A stretch of 43,580 bases of DNA. It comes from JANPLG01 sp964609085 (GTDB taxonomy: Bacteria; Armatimonadota; SYMT01). A program made the translations under genes and the position numbers. Below the pieces are notes generated by a model that was not told the DNA's origin, searched no databases, and worked only from the letters and a program-made list of their open reading frames with translations. The DNA is taken from positions 1 to 43,580 of the forward strand of contig CAZSRZ010000037.1 in assembly GCA_964609085.1 (NCBI GenBank). The letters are read 5' to 3'. Numbering within the stretch: position 1 is the first letter of the stretch; every line of letters begins with the position of its first letter. Shown here piece after piece: positions 31,374 through 39,242 of the stretch.

Positions 31374-33131
31374 CTAGTGACCGGCGGTGAAGACGACGCG
31401 CTGGATTTCCTCGGAGGTGGTGATGCCTGCCTGAACCTTGCGGAGGCCGTCTTCCTTGAGCGTTTTCATCCCGATGGCCATGGCGGCGTGCCGGACCTCG
31501 GTCACAGGCGCCCGCCGAACGATCAGGTCGGAAATCTCTTCGTTGACGAGCATCAGTTCGTAGATGCCGATGCGACCCTTGTAGCCAGTGTTGCGGCAGT
31601 TGTCGCAGCCGCGGCCGCGGTGGAGGGTGACCGAGGCAGAGTCACTCTTGAAGCCGAGCGCCATCAACACTTCAGTGTCGCCTTCGTATTGCTCTTTGCA
31701 CGCCTCGCAGATGCGGCGGCCGAGCCGCTGGGCAAGCGCGCCGACGAGGGTCGCGGACACAAGGAACGGCTCCACACCCATGTCGACGAGACGGGTGACG
31801 CTGGAGGGAGCGTCGTTGGTGTGGAGGGTGGAGAGCACGAGGTGGCCCGTGAGGGACGCCTGGATGGCCATTTCCGCCGTTTCCAGGTCGCGGATCTCTC
31901 CGACCATGATGATGTCCGGGTCCTGGCGCATGAAGGAGCGCAGGGCGGTGGCGAAGGTAAGCCCTGCCTTGCGGTGGACGGCCACCTGACTCACACCCGG
32001 GAGCTGGTACTCAACCGGGTCCTCAACGGTCATGATGTTCCGCTCCACGGAGTTGATCCGGTGGAGGGCAGAGTAGAGGGTCGTGGTCTTGCCGGCCCCG
32101 GTGGGGCCGGTGGTGAGGAACATCCCGTTGGGCTGGGTGATCAGCCGCTCAAGCTGGCTCAGGGTGTCTGGGAAGAAACCGAGCCGGTTGAGGCCGATCA
32201 TGACGGAACCCTTGTCGAGAATTCGCATCACGATCTTCTCCCCGTTCAGAGTGGGGAGGCAGCTCACGCGGAGGTCGTAATCCTTGCCCTGATAGTTGAT
32301 TCCGATGCGGCCGTCCTGGGGGACGCGGCGCTCGGCGATGTTCATCTCGGACATGATCTTGTAGCGCGAGATGAGCGGCGGGTGGATATGCCGCGGCATC
32401 TGCATCACTTCGTGGAGCACGCCGTCGATGCGGTAGCGGACCCGGACGTGGCGGGCACCGGGCTCGACGTGGATGTCCGAGGCGCCGAGCTTCACCGCCT
32501 CCTGGATGAGGGAGTGGGCAATCCGGATGATCGGACCCTGCACGGTCTCGTCCAGGTCGCCCGCGTCGTCGTCCGCGATCTCGGTGGAGCCGCCGTAGTC
32601 CTTCACGAGGTCGCTGATGCCCGACATACCGATGCTGGGGCCGGTGTCCGTGCTGTTCGGATTCGTGAGGGCGCCGTTGGTGGCGGATTCCCCGTAGAAC
32701 TTCTTGATGGCGTCTTCCACCTGCGTCGTGCGGGCGAGCACCGGCATGATCTTGATGCGGGCGGCTGCCTGCACCGCGTCGATCGCCATCACGTTGGAGG
32801 GATCCGTCATGGCGACGACCAGCACGTCCGAGCCAGCGGAGACGGTGCGGGTGATGGGCATCACCTTGTGCCGCTGGGCGACGGCGGCGGGGACAAGACT
32901 GATGGCGCTCGGTTCCGGCGGCCGCTGATGCAGGTCGATCGCCTTCATGTTGTGCAGGTGGGCGCGAGCCTGCAGAACCCGAAGGGGGTCCACACTGAAT
33001 TCAGTTTCGAGGACGTCTTCCAGAAGCAGATTCCTGGAAGCCGCGACCTCTCGCGCCTGGTCGAGCTGATCCTGGGTAATGATCTTCCCCTGGACGAGCA
33101 CGTCCCCGGCATCTCTACGTATCTGGGCCAT
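31374..33131 (-). CDS. pilB: PilB, pilus extension ATPase
   Basis: 585 aa, a normal length. PilB powers pilin polymerisation. An MshEN/GspE-type N-terminal domain (about 10-150) is followed by an Asn/Ser/Asp-rich linker and the ATPase: GASDIHVEP (216-224), Walker A GPTGAGKTT (342-350), Asp box IMTVEDPVEYQL, Walker B DIIMVGEIRD (406-415), His box STLHTND (434-440), and the zinc tetracysteine C475/C478 with C509/C512 characteristic of PilB/GspE. MshEN domains often bind c-di-GMP, but the defining RLGxx motif was not clearly seen. The ATG has only a weak ribosome site. It is the first gene of the pilus block, 63 bp after aroE. Confidence 0.96.
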   Translation of the reverse strand: MAQIRRDAGDVLVQGKIITQDQLDQAREVAASRNLLLEDVLETEFSVDPLRVLQARAHLHNMKAIDLHQRPPEPSAISLVPAAVAQRHKVMPITRTVSAGSDVLVVAMTDPSNVMAIDAVQAAARIKIMPVLARTTQVEDAIKKFYGESATNGALTNPNSTDTGPSIGMSGISDLVKDYGGSTEIADDDAGDLDETVQGPIIRIAHSLIQEAVKLGASDIHVEPGARHVRVRYRIDGVLHEVMQMPRHIHPPLISRYKIMSEMNIAERRVPQDGRIGINYQGKDYDLRVSCLPTLNGEKIVMRILDKGSVMIGLNRLGFFPDTLSQLERLITQPNGMFLTTGPTGAGKTTTLYSALHRINSVERNIMTVEDPVEYQLPGVSQVAVHRKAGLTFATALRSFMRQDPDIIMVGEIRDLETAEMAIQASLTGHLVLSTLHTNDAPSSVTRLVDMGVEPFLVSATLVGALAQRLGRRICEACKEQYEGDTEVLMALGFKSDSASVTLHRGRGCDNCRNTGYKGRIGIYELMLVNEEISDLIVRRAPVTEVRHAAMAIGMKTLKEDGLRKVQAGITTSEEIQRVVFTAGH

Positions 33132-33194
33132 GGTTCACCGCACCATTCCTGTTTGCCGCTCGCCCGCGCGCAGCATCAGCATCGTTCCACACGC

Positions 33195-34079
33195 CTATGC
33201 GGGTTCCCCTCCCAGGGAACGCCGTAAAAGATGCAGCATCGTGGTGACGGGCGCCGATTGGCCCGTCCAGAGTTCCAGTGATAACGCCCCCTGGTGCGCC
33301 AGCATCCCGGCACCATTGGCCGCGCGGACCCCGCGCGCTCGGGCATCCCGAAGCAGTGGGGTCTCCCAGGGGTTATAAACCAAGTCGTACACAAACATCC
33401 CGGAATGGAGGCAGTGGGGCGGAATCGGAGAGGCAGGTAGCGGGTCGGCGGCACGCTGCATGCCGACCGATGTGGTATTCACCACGATTTCGGCAGCCAG
33501 GGCCGCTCTCTCCAGACTATCCGTCGAGTCGTCCACCACTCTCACTCGCAATCGAAGTCTTGCCCAGATGGCATCGGCGAGAGCCGCAGCCCTGGCCGCG
33601 GTCCGGTTGCAGAGGGTGACCTCCGCCCCGGCTCGAACCAGCGCGGTCACTACGGCCCGCGCGGATCCGCCCGCACCCAGCACGAGCACCCGCCGACCAC
33701 GTGGGTCGACGTCTTCATCCGCCAGTGCGCGGAGGAAGCCGCGGCCATCGGTGTTGTGCCCGATGATCCGCCTCTCATCTCCCTCCCCGACGAAAACTAG
33801 TGTATTGACCGCCCCCATCACCTCCGCCTCGGGATCCAGGGCGTCGACGAGCCCTAACAGGGCTTCCTTGTGAGGGATGGTGCAGTTGGCCCCTGCGATC
33901 CCGAGCGCCCGCAGACCACGCACCGCATCCGCCAATCCATCGGGAAGCACATCGAAGGCCACGTACACTCCGTGAATCCCCATCTGCGCCAGAGCGGCGT
34001 TTTGCATTGCGGGCGAAAGCGAATGCTTGATGGGATGTCCCAGGACGCAGTAGACCCTCGCCGGCCCGGCTTCCCTCAT
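33195..34079 (-). CDS. aroE: Shikimate dehydrogenase
   Basis: 294 aa. It reduces 3-dehydroshikimate to shikimate with NADPH in aromatic amino acid synthesis. Motifs: substrate-binding GHPIKHSLSP (14-23), NCTIPHK with the catalytic Lys71, HNTDG with catalytic Asp111, dinucleotide loop VLGAGGSARA (133-142), NRT (NADP ribose-phosphate region), and GAGMLAHQGALSLELWTG near the C-terminus. The ATG at 34079 is chosen because GGGGGAG lies about 6 nt upstream and homologues begin here; the open frame extends 91 residues further with Arg-rich sequence lacking family similarity. It lies immediately upstream of pilB in the same direction, so it may share a transcript with the pilus genes without a functional link. 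Confidence 0.95.
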   Translation of the reverse strand: MREAGPARVYCVLGHPIKHSLSPAMQNAALAQMGIHGVYVAFDVLPDGLADAVRGLRALGIAGANCTIPHKEALLGLVDALDPEAEVMGAVNTLVFVGEGDERRIIGHNTDGRGFLRALADEDVDPRGRRVLVLGAGGSARAVVTALVRAGAEVTLCNRTAARAAALADAIWARLRLRVRVVDDSTDSLERAALAAEIVVNTTSVGMQRAADPLPASPIPPHCLHSGMFVYDLVYNPWETPLLRDARARGVRAANGAGMLAHQGALSLELWTGQSAPVTTMLHLLRRSLGGEPA

Positions 34080-34179
34080 GGAGAACTCCCCCGACATTTC
34101 GACGGCAACCGGGCCCACTGCTTGGACGAACCTTTGGGGCGGCGTGTTCCATCCTTCGGTTGAGGGGATCGGGTTTTTC

Positions 34180-34755
34180 TCATGCCCGGTTCTTGTTTTG
34201 TTCGCCCTGTAACCAGCAGGTGCGACACCGCGCCTCGTACTCTTCGGTGGTGCCGACAAGGACCTGCGCCACCTCCTGACCGGGCTTGCGAAAACTCTTC
34301 GTTGCCGGCTCGCCGCACGCGATGCACACCGCGGAGACCAATAACAGGTCATCCGCTCGGGCGAGCAACTCGGGCATGCAGCCGAACGGCTTGCCGTACG
34401 AATCCTGATTCAGCCCCGCCAGGATCACGCGCTTGCCCTGCCCCGCGAGCTGCTCCACGACGTCGATCAGCTCCGGTCCGAAGAACTGGGCCTCGTCGAT
34501 GCCGATCACCGCGGCGGCGCGGGCGTGCCAGGAGTGCCGAATCTCGGCTGCGGTGGAGACCGCCATCGCGCCGGCGCGCCGATCCTCGTGCGTGGCAATG
34601 GCGTCGTCGGAGTAACGCACATCGGCCGAGTGCTTGAAGGCCGCGGTCCGCTTCCGAGCGATCTGCGCGAGGCGGATCCGCCGCAGCAGTTCGGTCGACT
34701 TGCCGCTGAACATCGGCCCGGTGATCACTTCAATACGTCCAGCCAATGGCCTCAC
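34180..34755 (-). CDS. tdk: Thymidine kinase (type II)
   Basis: 191 aa from a GTG start, the usual family length. It phosphorylates thymidine with ATP in pyrimidine salvage. Motifs: P-loop GPMFSGKST (13-21), IDEAQFF with the catalytic Glu (about 86-92), LAGLNQDSYGKPFG (lasso/substrate region), and a structural zinc site from CIAC and CRTC. The frame is open upstream to 34905, but those 50 residues are Arg/Pro-rich and unlike the family. No strong ribosome site marks the GTG at 34755; a TTG at 34746 is an alternative. It follows the pyrophosphatase gene by about 75 bp. Confidence 0.92.
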   Translation of the reverse strand: MRPLAGRIEVITGPMFSGKSTELLRRIRLAQIARKRTAAFKHSADVRYSDDAIATHEDRRAGAMAVSTAAEIRHSWHARAAAVIGIDEAQFFGPELIDVVEQLAGQGKRVILAGLNQDSYGKPFGCMPELLARADDLLLVSAVCIACGEPATKSFRKPGQEVAQVLVGTTEEYEARCRTCWLQGEQNKNRA

Positions 34756-34829
34756 CGACCGCGCGGGTCGACGACGCGCGACGGGTGCAGGTTCCCGACC
34801 GGGCTCCGGCTCTCCTGCCTGGGAGGACC

Positions 34830-36137
34830 TCAGGCCGGTTGGAACGCGTCTTCCAGAGTCGGGACGAGCTCCTTCTTGCGAGAGAGGACGTCGCCGAGTT
34901 CCCACTCGTTCTCGTGCCGGAGCGGATAGGGGATCGCGGCCAGCGCGGCGCGTACGCCGCGCGCCAACAGCAGGCTGGAGCCGCGCACCACGTCCGTCAC
35001 CATCAGGCAGACCAAATCGAGCGCCTCGGAGCGCATGGTCTCGTCCATGGCCACGAGCAGGTCGTCTCGAGCCTCGTTAAGGTCCTGAAAACCGCCCACC
35101 TCCACCTGGGAAATGCTGACGTTGAATCCGCCCATGGTGTAGGCCTTGCGGTCGGCGTCGAGGATCTCCCGACCGCCCCGCCCGACCAACCCCGGCGCCG
35201 CCATCAGCAGTTCCCGCCCGTAGGTTGTCACGTCCACCCCGGCCAACTCCGCCAGCCAGGCCGCGGCCGCCTCGTCGCGGCATGTCGCGGTGGGGGATCG
35301 GAAGACCAGGGTGTCGGACAGGATTCCGCTGAGCAGCATCCCGGCGAGGCCGACCGCGCAGTCGAGCCCCGCAGCCCGAATCCGCTCGGAGACGAGGGTG
35401 GAGGTGCTGCCGACGGGGTCGATGACGAAGGGGATCGGCGTGGGCGTGTGCGCGTTGCCGAGACGATGGTGGTCGAGCACGGCGACGATTTCCGCCTCCT
35501 CGGCACCCGGCACGGCCTGGGCGAGTTCGTTGTGATCGACGAGCACCAGACGGGCCCGCGGCGGATCCAACACGTCCGCCCGGCTGATGACCCCCCGGTA
35601 CTTCCCGGAGCTGTCGGCCACCATGAAGTCGTCGGCGCTGGTTCGCAGCAGGCCGAAGCGGTGGTCGCGCACCCTTTCCACATCCACGTAGACGGCGGCG
35701 GGCTCGGCCGCCTCGCCACAGGCACGGCTCAGGGCGATGGCGAAGCCGGAAGTGTCGCCCAGCGCTGCCGCCAGGACGCGCGGGGTGATCAGGCCCAGAG
35801 GCCCGCCGGCCTCATCGACGATCGGCACCACGCGTTCGCCCGCCCCCAGGCGCGGCAGTACCGTGGCGACCGGCTGGTTGCGATCTACGGGCGTTAGCGC
35901 CCTGGCGGCGTGGCCGAACGTCGCCGCAACACTGCTGACCAGTGCCGGCGTCTCCACGCCGAAGCGGCGCAGGGCGAAGCGAGTCTGCTCGGTCGGGTGG
36001 CCGCAGCGGGCCGCGACGGCCTCCGGTCGATCGGTCGATCGCAGATACCAGGCGTACCCAATGGCCGCGGCGATGGCATCAGTATCCGGTCGCTGATGCC
36101 CGATCACGTAGAGCTTGTTGACTTCCCACTCAGCCAA
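34830..36137 (-). CDS. ppaC: CBS-domain manganese-dependent inorganic pyrophosphatase (family II)
   Basis: 435 aa. It hydrolyses pyrophosphate to phosphate. Catalytic DHH domain: GHQRPDTDA (13-21), VDHNE (200-204) and DHH (222-224) supply the metal-binding residues. A pair of CBS modules (about 72-197) is inserted between the first and second motifs, as in the nucleotide-regulated subgroup (inhibited by AMP/ADP); no DRTGG domain separates them. The DHHA2 domain has GGFNVSISQVEV (about 333-344) and the C-terminal substrate motif SRKKELVPTL. The start is TTG with GGAGG 7 nt upstream; no ATG or GTG is available near the conserved N-terminus. Confidence 0.95.
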   Translation of the reverse strand: MAEWEVNKLYVIGHQRPDTDAIAAAIGYAWYLRSTDRPEAVAARCGHPTEQTRFALRRFGVETPALVSSVAATFGHAARALTPVDRNQPVATVLPRLGAGERVVPIVDEAGGPLGLITPRVLAAALGDTSGFAIALSRACGEAAEPAAVYVDVERVRDHRFGLLRTSADDFMVADSSGKYRGVISRADVLDPPRARLVLVDHNELAQAVPGAEEAEIVAVLDHHRLGNAHTPTPIPFVIDPVGSTSTLVSERIRAAGLDCAVGLAGMLLSGILSDTLVFRSPTATCRDEAAAAWLAELAGVDVTTYGRELLMAAPGLVGRGGREILDADRKAYTMGGFNVSISQVEVGGFQDLNEARDDLLVAMDETMRSEALDLVCLMVTDVVRGSSLLLARGVRAALAAIPYPLRHENEWELGDVLSRKKELVPTLEDAFQPA

Positions 36138-36144
36138 GAGTGCG

Positions 36145-36149
36145 CCTCC
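36145..36149 (-). promoter_or_regulatory. Ribosome binding site for the TTG start of the pyrophosphatase
   Basis: GGAGG with a 7-nt spacer to the TTG at 36137. It confirms the non-ATG start. Confidence 0.75.
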
Positions 36150-36185
36150 GGAGAAGCATACTCGTACTGTCTCGGATCCGGCGGG

Positions 36186-37058
36186 TCACTCTCGCTCGAA
36201 AGATCCCTTCCAGGGGGAGGCCGCCGCGCGTCGGGCCTCGAGCAGGGGGAGTTCCTTGGCGTCGATCCAGAGCGAGCGGCACGCGTCACAGGTGTCGACG
36301 ATCAGGTCCCGGTCACCCCCATGGGCCGTCGCATGCATGCGCCCGGAGCAGCGGGGGCAGCGGAGATCGCCCTGCCGCGGCGGGTTGAGACCCATCGGCA
36401 GTCGTGAAACGAGGCGTTCGTACTGCTCGTCGGTGAGTTGCAGGAGCGCGCCGAGCTCCCCCCGCTCCAGAAAGACGCCGCCGCAGCGCAGGCATCCATC
36501 CAGCGTCACGCGCTCCGCCGCAAGCGGTTGCATCGGCAGTTCGCAAACCGGGCAGTTGGGCGCGCTGTTGCCCGCGGTCAGCGCCTCGCCACAGGCCCAG
36601 CAGGTAACCGCTTCGACGGCGTTGGGCTGACCGCAGGCGGAGCATGGCCGGCTCGCGAGGACTGCCGCCGCGGCGTGCGCGGAGGTCGCCGAGGGCGGCG
36701 CGTTCCCCGGCAGGTGCGTCGCAATGCGCGCGAGTTCGCCGTCATCGAACCAGATTCCCTTGCACGCCGGGCAGCCGTCCAGCCGGACTTCGGGTGCCCA
36801 CGGGTAGGCGAACGGACGCAGCCCGACCCCGCACTCCGGGCAGTTCCGGTCCGCGTGCAGGTGCACGGCGTGACCAGGCCGCGACTCCGCGGCGTGCTCG
36901 ACGGCGGTCAGCGCCCGCCCGCCCGCCCGAGCGAGTGCGTTCATCTCTCCGGCATCGAACCATACCCCCGCGCACTCGGGACAGCGGTCGACAGTGACGG
37001 AGCCGACCTTCAGTGGCGCCAACCCCGTCAGGCAGACTGGACAGTTTCTCGGCATCAT
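36186..37058 (-). CDS. Protein with four TFIIB-type zinc ribbons
   Basis: 290 aa, cytoplasmic (no signal or membrane helix). Twenty cysteines occur as ten CxxC pairs. Four modules have the zf-TFIIB layout (CPxC ... DxCxxCxGxWxDxGEL): C6/C9-C26/C29, C73/C76-C96/C99, C169/C172-C189/C192 and C234/C237-C257/C260, each followed by a short helix. Between the second and third lies a different, closely spaced ribbon (C139/C142-C153/C156). Bacterial proteins with one or two such modules are common and mostly uncharacterised; four plus one is unusual. DNA, RNA or protein binding are all possible. The ATG has GGAG 8 nt upstream. It follows the Tudor-like gene by 18 bp and precedes the pyrophosphatase in the same direction. 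Confidence 0.85.
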   Translation of the reverse strand: MMPRNCPVCLTGLAPLKVGSVTVDRCPECAGVWFDAGEMNALARAGGRALTAVEHAAESRPGHAVHLHADRNCPECGVGLRPFAYPWAPEVRLDGCPACKGIWFDDGELARIATHLPGNAPPSATSAHAAAAVLASRPCSACGQPNAVEAVTCWACGEALTAGNSAPNCPVCELPMQPLAAERVTLDGCLRCGGVFLERGELGALLQLTDEQYERLVSRLPMGLNPPRQGDLRCPRCSGRMHATAHGGDRDLIVDTCDACRSLWIDAKELPLLEARRAAASPWKGSFERE

Positions 37059-37076
37059 CGTTCCAACTCCGTCCGC

Positions 37077-37733
37077 CTAGCGGATAAAGCGCCCCAACAG
37101 TTCCGGCAGCACCCGGCCGAGCAGCATGCCCGCGGCCAACCCCACCACGCACGCCGTGATCGCCCAGCGGCGCGCCCGCACGGACCACTCCTCACTGAGC
37201 CGCGCCACTTCCGAACCAGGCTCCACATGTTTCGCCAGCAGACGGAGCTTGGAGAGCGGCAGTTTCTCCTCAGTGCCGAAGCCGTAGAGGACGGTCACCT
37301 TCGCGCTCGCCTCGTCGTAGGACTTCACCTCGCCGTTGGCCCAACCCCAATCCTTGGCTTCGCCTTGCAACCTTCGGCCGGGGACGATGTCCAGGGGCCG
37401 AACCTCGGCGGCGGCGCAGCTCCTGGTGCCGCCTTTCAGGAACTTCACATCCACCGTGTGGTCCTGAATCGCCTCGATGCGCCCGGGATAGTAATGCCCA
37501 TCGGTGGATCTGGCGAAGACGGACTCTCCTACCGCCAGTTTCTGACCGGCGAAGTGGCCGCGCTCGGCCAGCGCCTGGATCATCGCATCGCGGGGTACGC
37601 CGAGTTCCTCGGCCATGTCCAGGCAATCCCGCAGGGCCAGCAAATCTCCGCCTTCGCTCGAGCTCTCCACGATCTCCCGGGCGCGCTGGATCGTCTGCGC
37701 CACGTCTTCCTGAGTGAGGCGAACACCGGCCAT
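37077..37733 (-). CDS. Tail-anchored protein with two Tudor/SH3-like modules
   Basis: 218 aa. A helical N-terminus (about 7-58: EDVAQTIQRAREIVESS, LRDCLDMAEELG, RDAMIQALAERG) is followed by two SH3-like barrels. The first (about 67-114) reads VGESVFARSTDGHYYPGRIEAI with VDVKFLKGG, a good Tudor/agenet pattern; the second (about 121-167) has WANGEVKSYDEASAKVTVLYGFG. One membrane helix (about 189-208) lies at the C-terminus with a short RFIR tail, so most of the protein faces the cytoplasm. The ATG is just 4 bp past the pyruvate kinase stop, suggesting coupled translation; GAGG lies 9 nt upstream. A longer reading would overlap the pyruvate kinase gene and is rejected. Function unknown. Confidence 0.8.
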   Translation of the reverse strand: MAGVRLTQEDVAQTIQRAREIVESSSEGGDLLALRDCLDMAEELGVPRDAMIQALAERGHFAGQKLAVGESVFARSTDGHYYPGRIEAIQDHTVDVKFLKGGTRSCAAAEVRPLDIVPGRRLQGEAKDWGWANGEVKSYDEASAKVTVLYGFGTEEKLPLSKLRLLAKHVEPGSEVARLSEEWSVRARRWAITACVVGLAAGMLLGRVLPELLGRFIR

Positions 37734-37737
37734 CTGG

Positions 37738-39186
37738 TCAATCCTCGGTGGGGACGATGTGGACCTTGATGAGGTTGGTGTGGCCCGGGGCACCGACTGC
37801 CGCCCCGAGGGTGAGGACGACACAGTCGCCGGGCTGCACCCAGCCCGCTTGCCTCGCCGAGCGAACCACAGTCAGGGCTTCTTCGTCCGTGTTGCGGCTC
37901 GGCGCCACCAGCATCGGGCGCACGCCCCAATAGAGAGGGAGGCGTTGATAGGTGGCGGGGATGGCAGTGGCGGCGATGATGGGGGTGCGCGGACGGAGGC
38001 GGGAAACCTGGCGGGCGGTGTGTCCCGAGCTGGTGGCGCAGATGATGGCGGCGGCCTTCAGGTCGCGCGCGATTTCCACGACGCCCTGGCTGATCGCCTC
38101 GGTGATTGAGTCGGTCCGCAGCGCCAGCGCCTCCGCGTGAAGCCGCTCGTAGTCGAGGTTGTTTTCCGTATAGTCGGCGATGGCTGCCATCGTGCGGACC
38201 GTCTCGATGGGGTAGTCCCCGGCGGCGGACTCGGCGGAGAGCATCACCGCGCTGGTGCCGTCGAAGATGGCGTTGGCCACGTCGGACACCTCGGCTCGCG
38301 TCGGCCGGGGTGATCGGGTCATGGACTCCAGCATCTGGGTGGCGGTGATCACCGGCTTGCCATGTTTACGGGCGCAGCGGATCAGCTCCTTCTGAATCAC
38401 CGGCACCTGGACGAGGGGCATCTCCACGCCAAGGTCGCCGCGCGCCACCATGATCCCGTCGGCCGCCTGCGTCACTTTGTCCATGTCCGCCACGGCCTCC
38501 GGCTGCTCAATCTTGGCGATGATCTGCGCTGGAGAACCCGTGCGCAAGATCGCCTCCCTGACCGGACGCAGATCCGCTGCCTGGCGGACGAAGCTGACCG
38601 CGACGAAATCGACCCCGAGGGCCAACCCGGCTTCCAGGTCATCAAAATCCTTGGCCGTGAGTGTGGGGATGTCGAAGGGGACATCCGGGGCGCTGATTCC
38701 TTTCCTCCCCCGTAGGATACCGCCGTGGATGATCTCGCAGCGAAGGCCGGCATCGGTGCGGGCGTCCACGCGCAGATCGATCATCCCGTCATCGAGGAAG
38801 ACGTGATGGCCCGGCCGCAGCGCCTTCATGAGCTCGGGGATGGGAAGGGGAATCACCGTGACCGGATCAGCGATGTGGGGTCCCGGTGAGAGGAGACAAC
38901 TCTCGCCGGGCCGCAACGTCACTCCACCATCGGGAAGCTCGCCGATGCGCAGTTTGGGGCCGCAGAGATCCTGGAGAATCGCGATGGGACGGCCTATCTC
39001 TCGCTGCACCTCGCGCACGATTCCCAGTCGTTCAGCGTGCCACGCATGGGTGCCGTGAGAAAAATTGAGCCGAGCGACGTCCATTCCGGCGCGGACGAGC
39101 CCCCGTATTACCTCGCGAGTCTCGGAGGCGGGGCCGAGGGTGCAGACGATCTTGGTCCGGCGCATCACACGTTCTTCACTCCCCAT
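37738..39186 (-). CDS. pyk: Pyruvate kinase
   Basis: 482 aa, full length without an extra PEP-utiliser domain. It makes pyruvate and ATP from PEP and ADP, the last step of glycolysis. Motifs: NFSHG (41-45), DLCGPKLRIG (73-82), catalytic Lys in AKIEQPE (224-230), metal-binding ARGDLGVE (248-255), TATQMLESM (281-289) and PTRAEVSDVANAI. At the monovalent-cation site the residues equivalent to rabbit 113/114/117/120 are L/C/K/I; Lys at 117 is the hallmark of potassium-independent enzymes. The start at 39186 has AGGGAG 9 nt upstream; an ATG at 39165 is possible. The downstream Tudor-like gene begins almost at its stop. Confidence 0.96.
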   Translation of the reverse strand: MGSEERVMRRTKIVCTLGPASETREVIRGLVRAGMDVARLNFSHGTHAWHAERLGIVREVQREIGRPIAILQDLCGPKLRIGELPDGGVTLRPGESCLLSPGPHIADPVTVIPLPIPELMKALRPGHHVFLDDGMIDLRVDARTDAGLRCEIIHGGILRGRKGISAPDVPFDIPTLTAKDFDDLEAGLALGVDFVAVSFVRQAADLRPVREAILRTGSPAQIIAKIEQPEAVADMDKVTQAADGIMVARGDLGVEMPLVQVPVIQKELIRCARKHGKPVITATQMLESMTRSPRPTRAEVSDVANAIFDGTSAVMLSAESAAGDYPIETVRTMAAIADYTENNLDYERLHAEALALRTDSITEAISQGVVEIARDLKAAAIICATSSGHTARQVSRLRPRTPIIAATAIPATYQRLPLYWGVRPMLVAPSRNTDEEALTVVRSARQAGWVQPGDCVVLTLGAAVGAPGHTNLIKVHIVPTED

Positions 39187-39242
39187 CGGCTACGGCTCCC
39201 TGGCCTTCCTACCACAGCCCACCTCCCCTCGCCCACTCGGAT

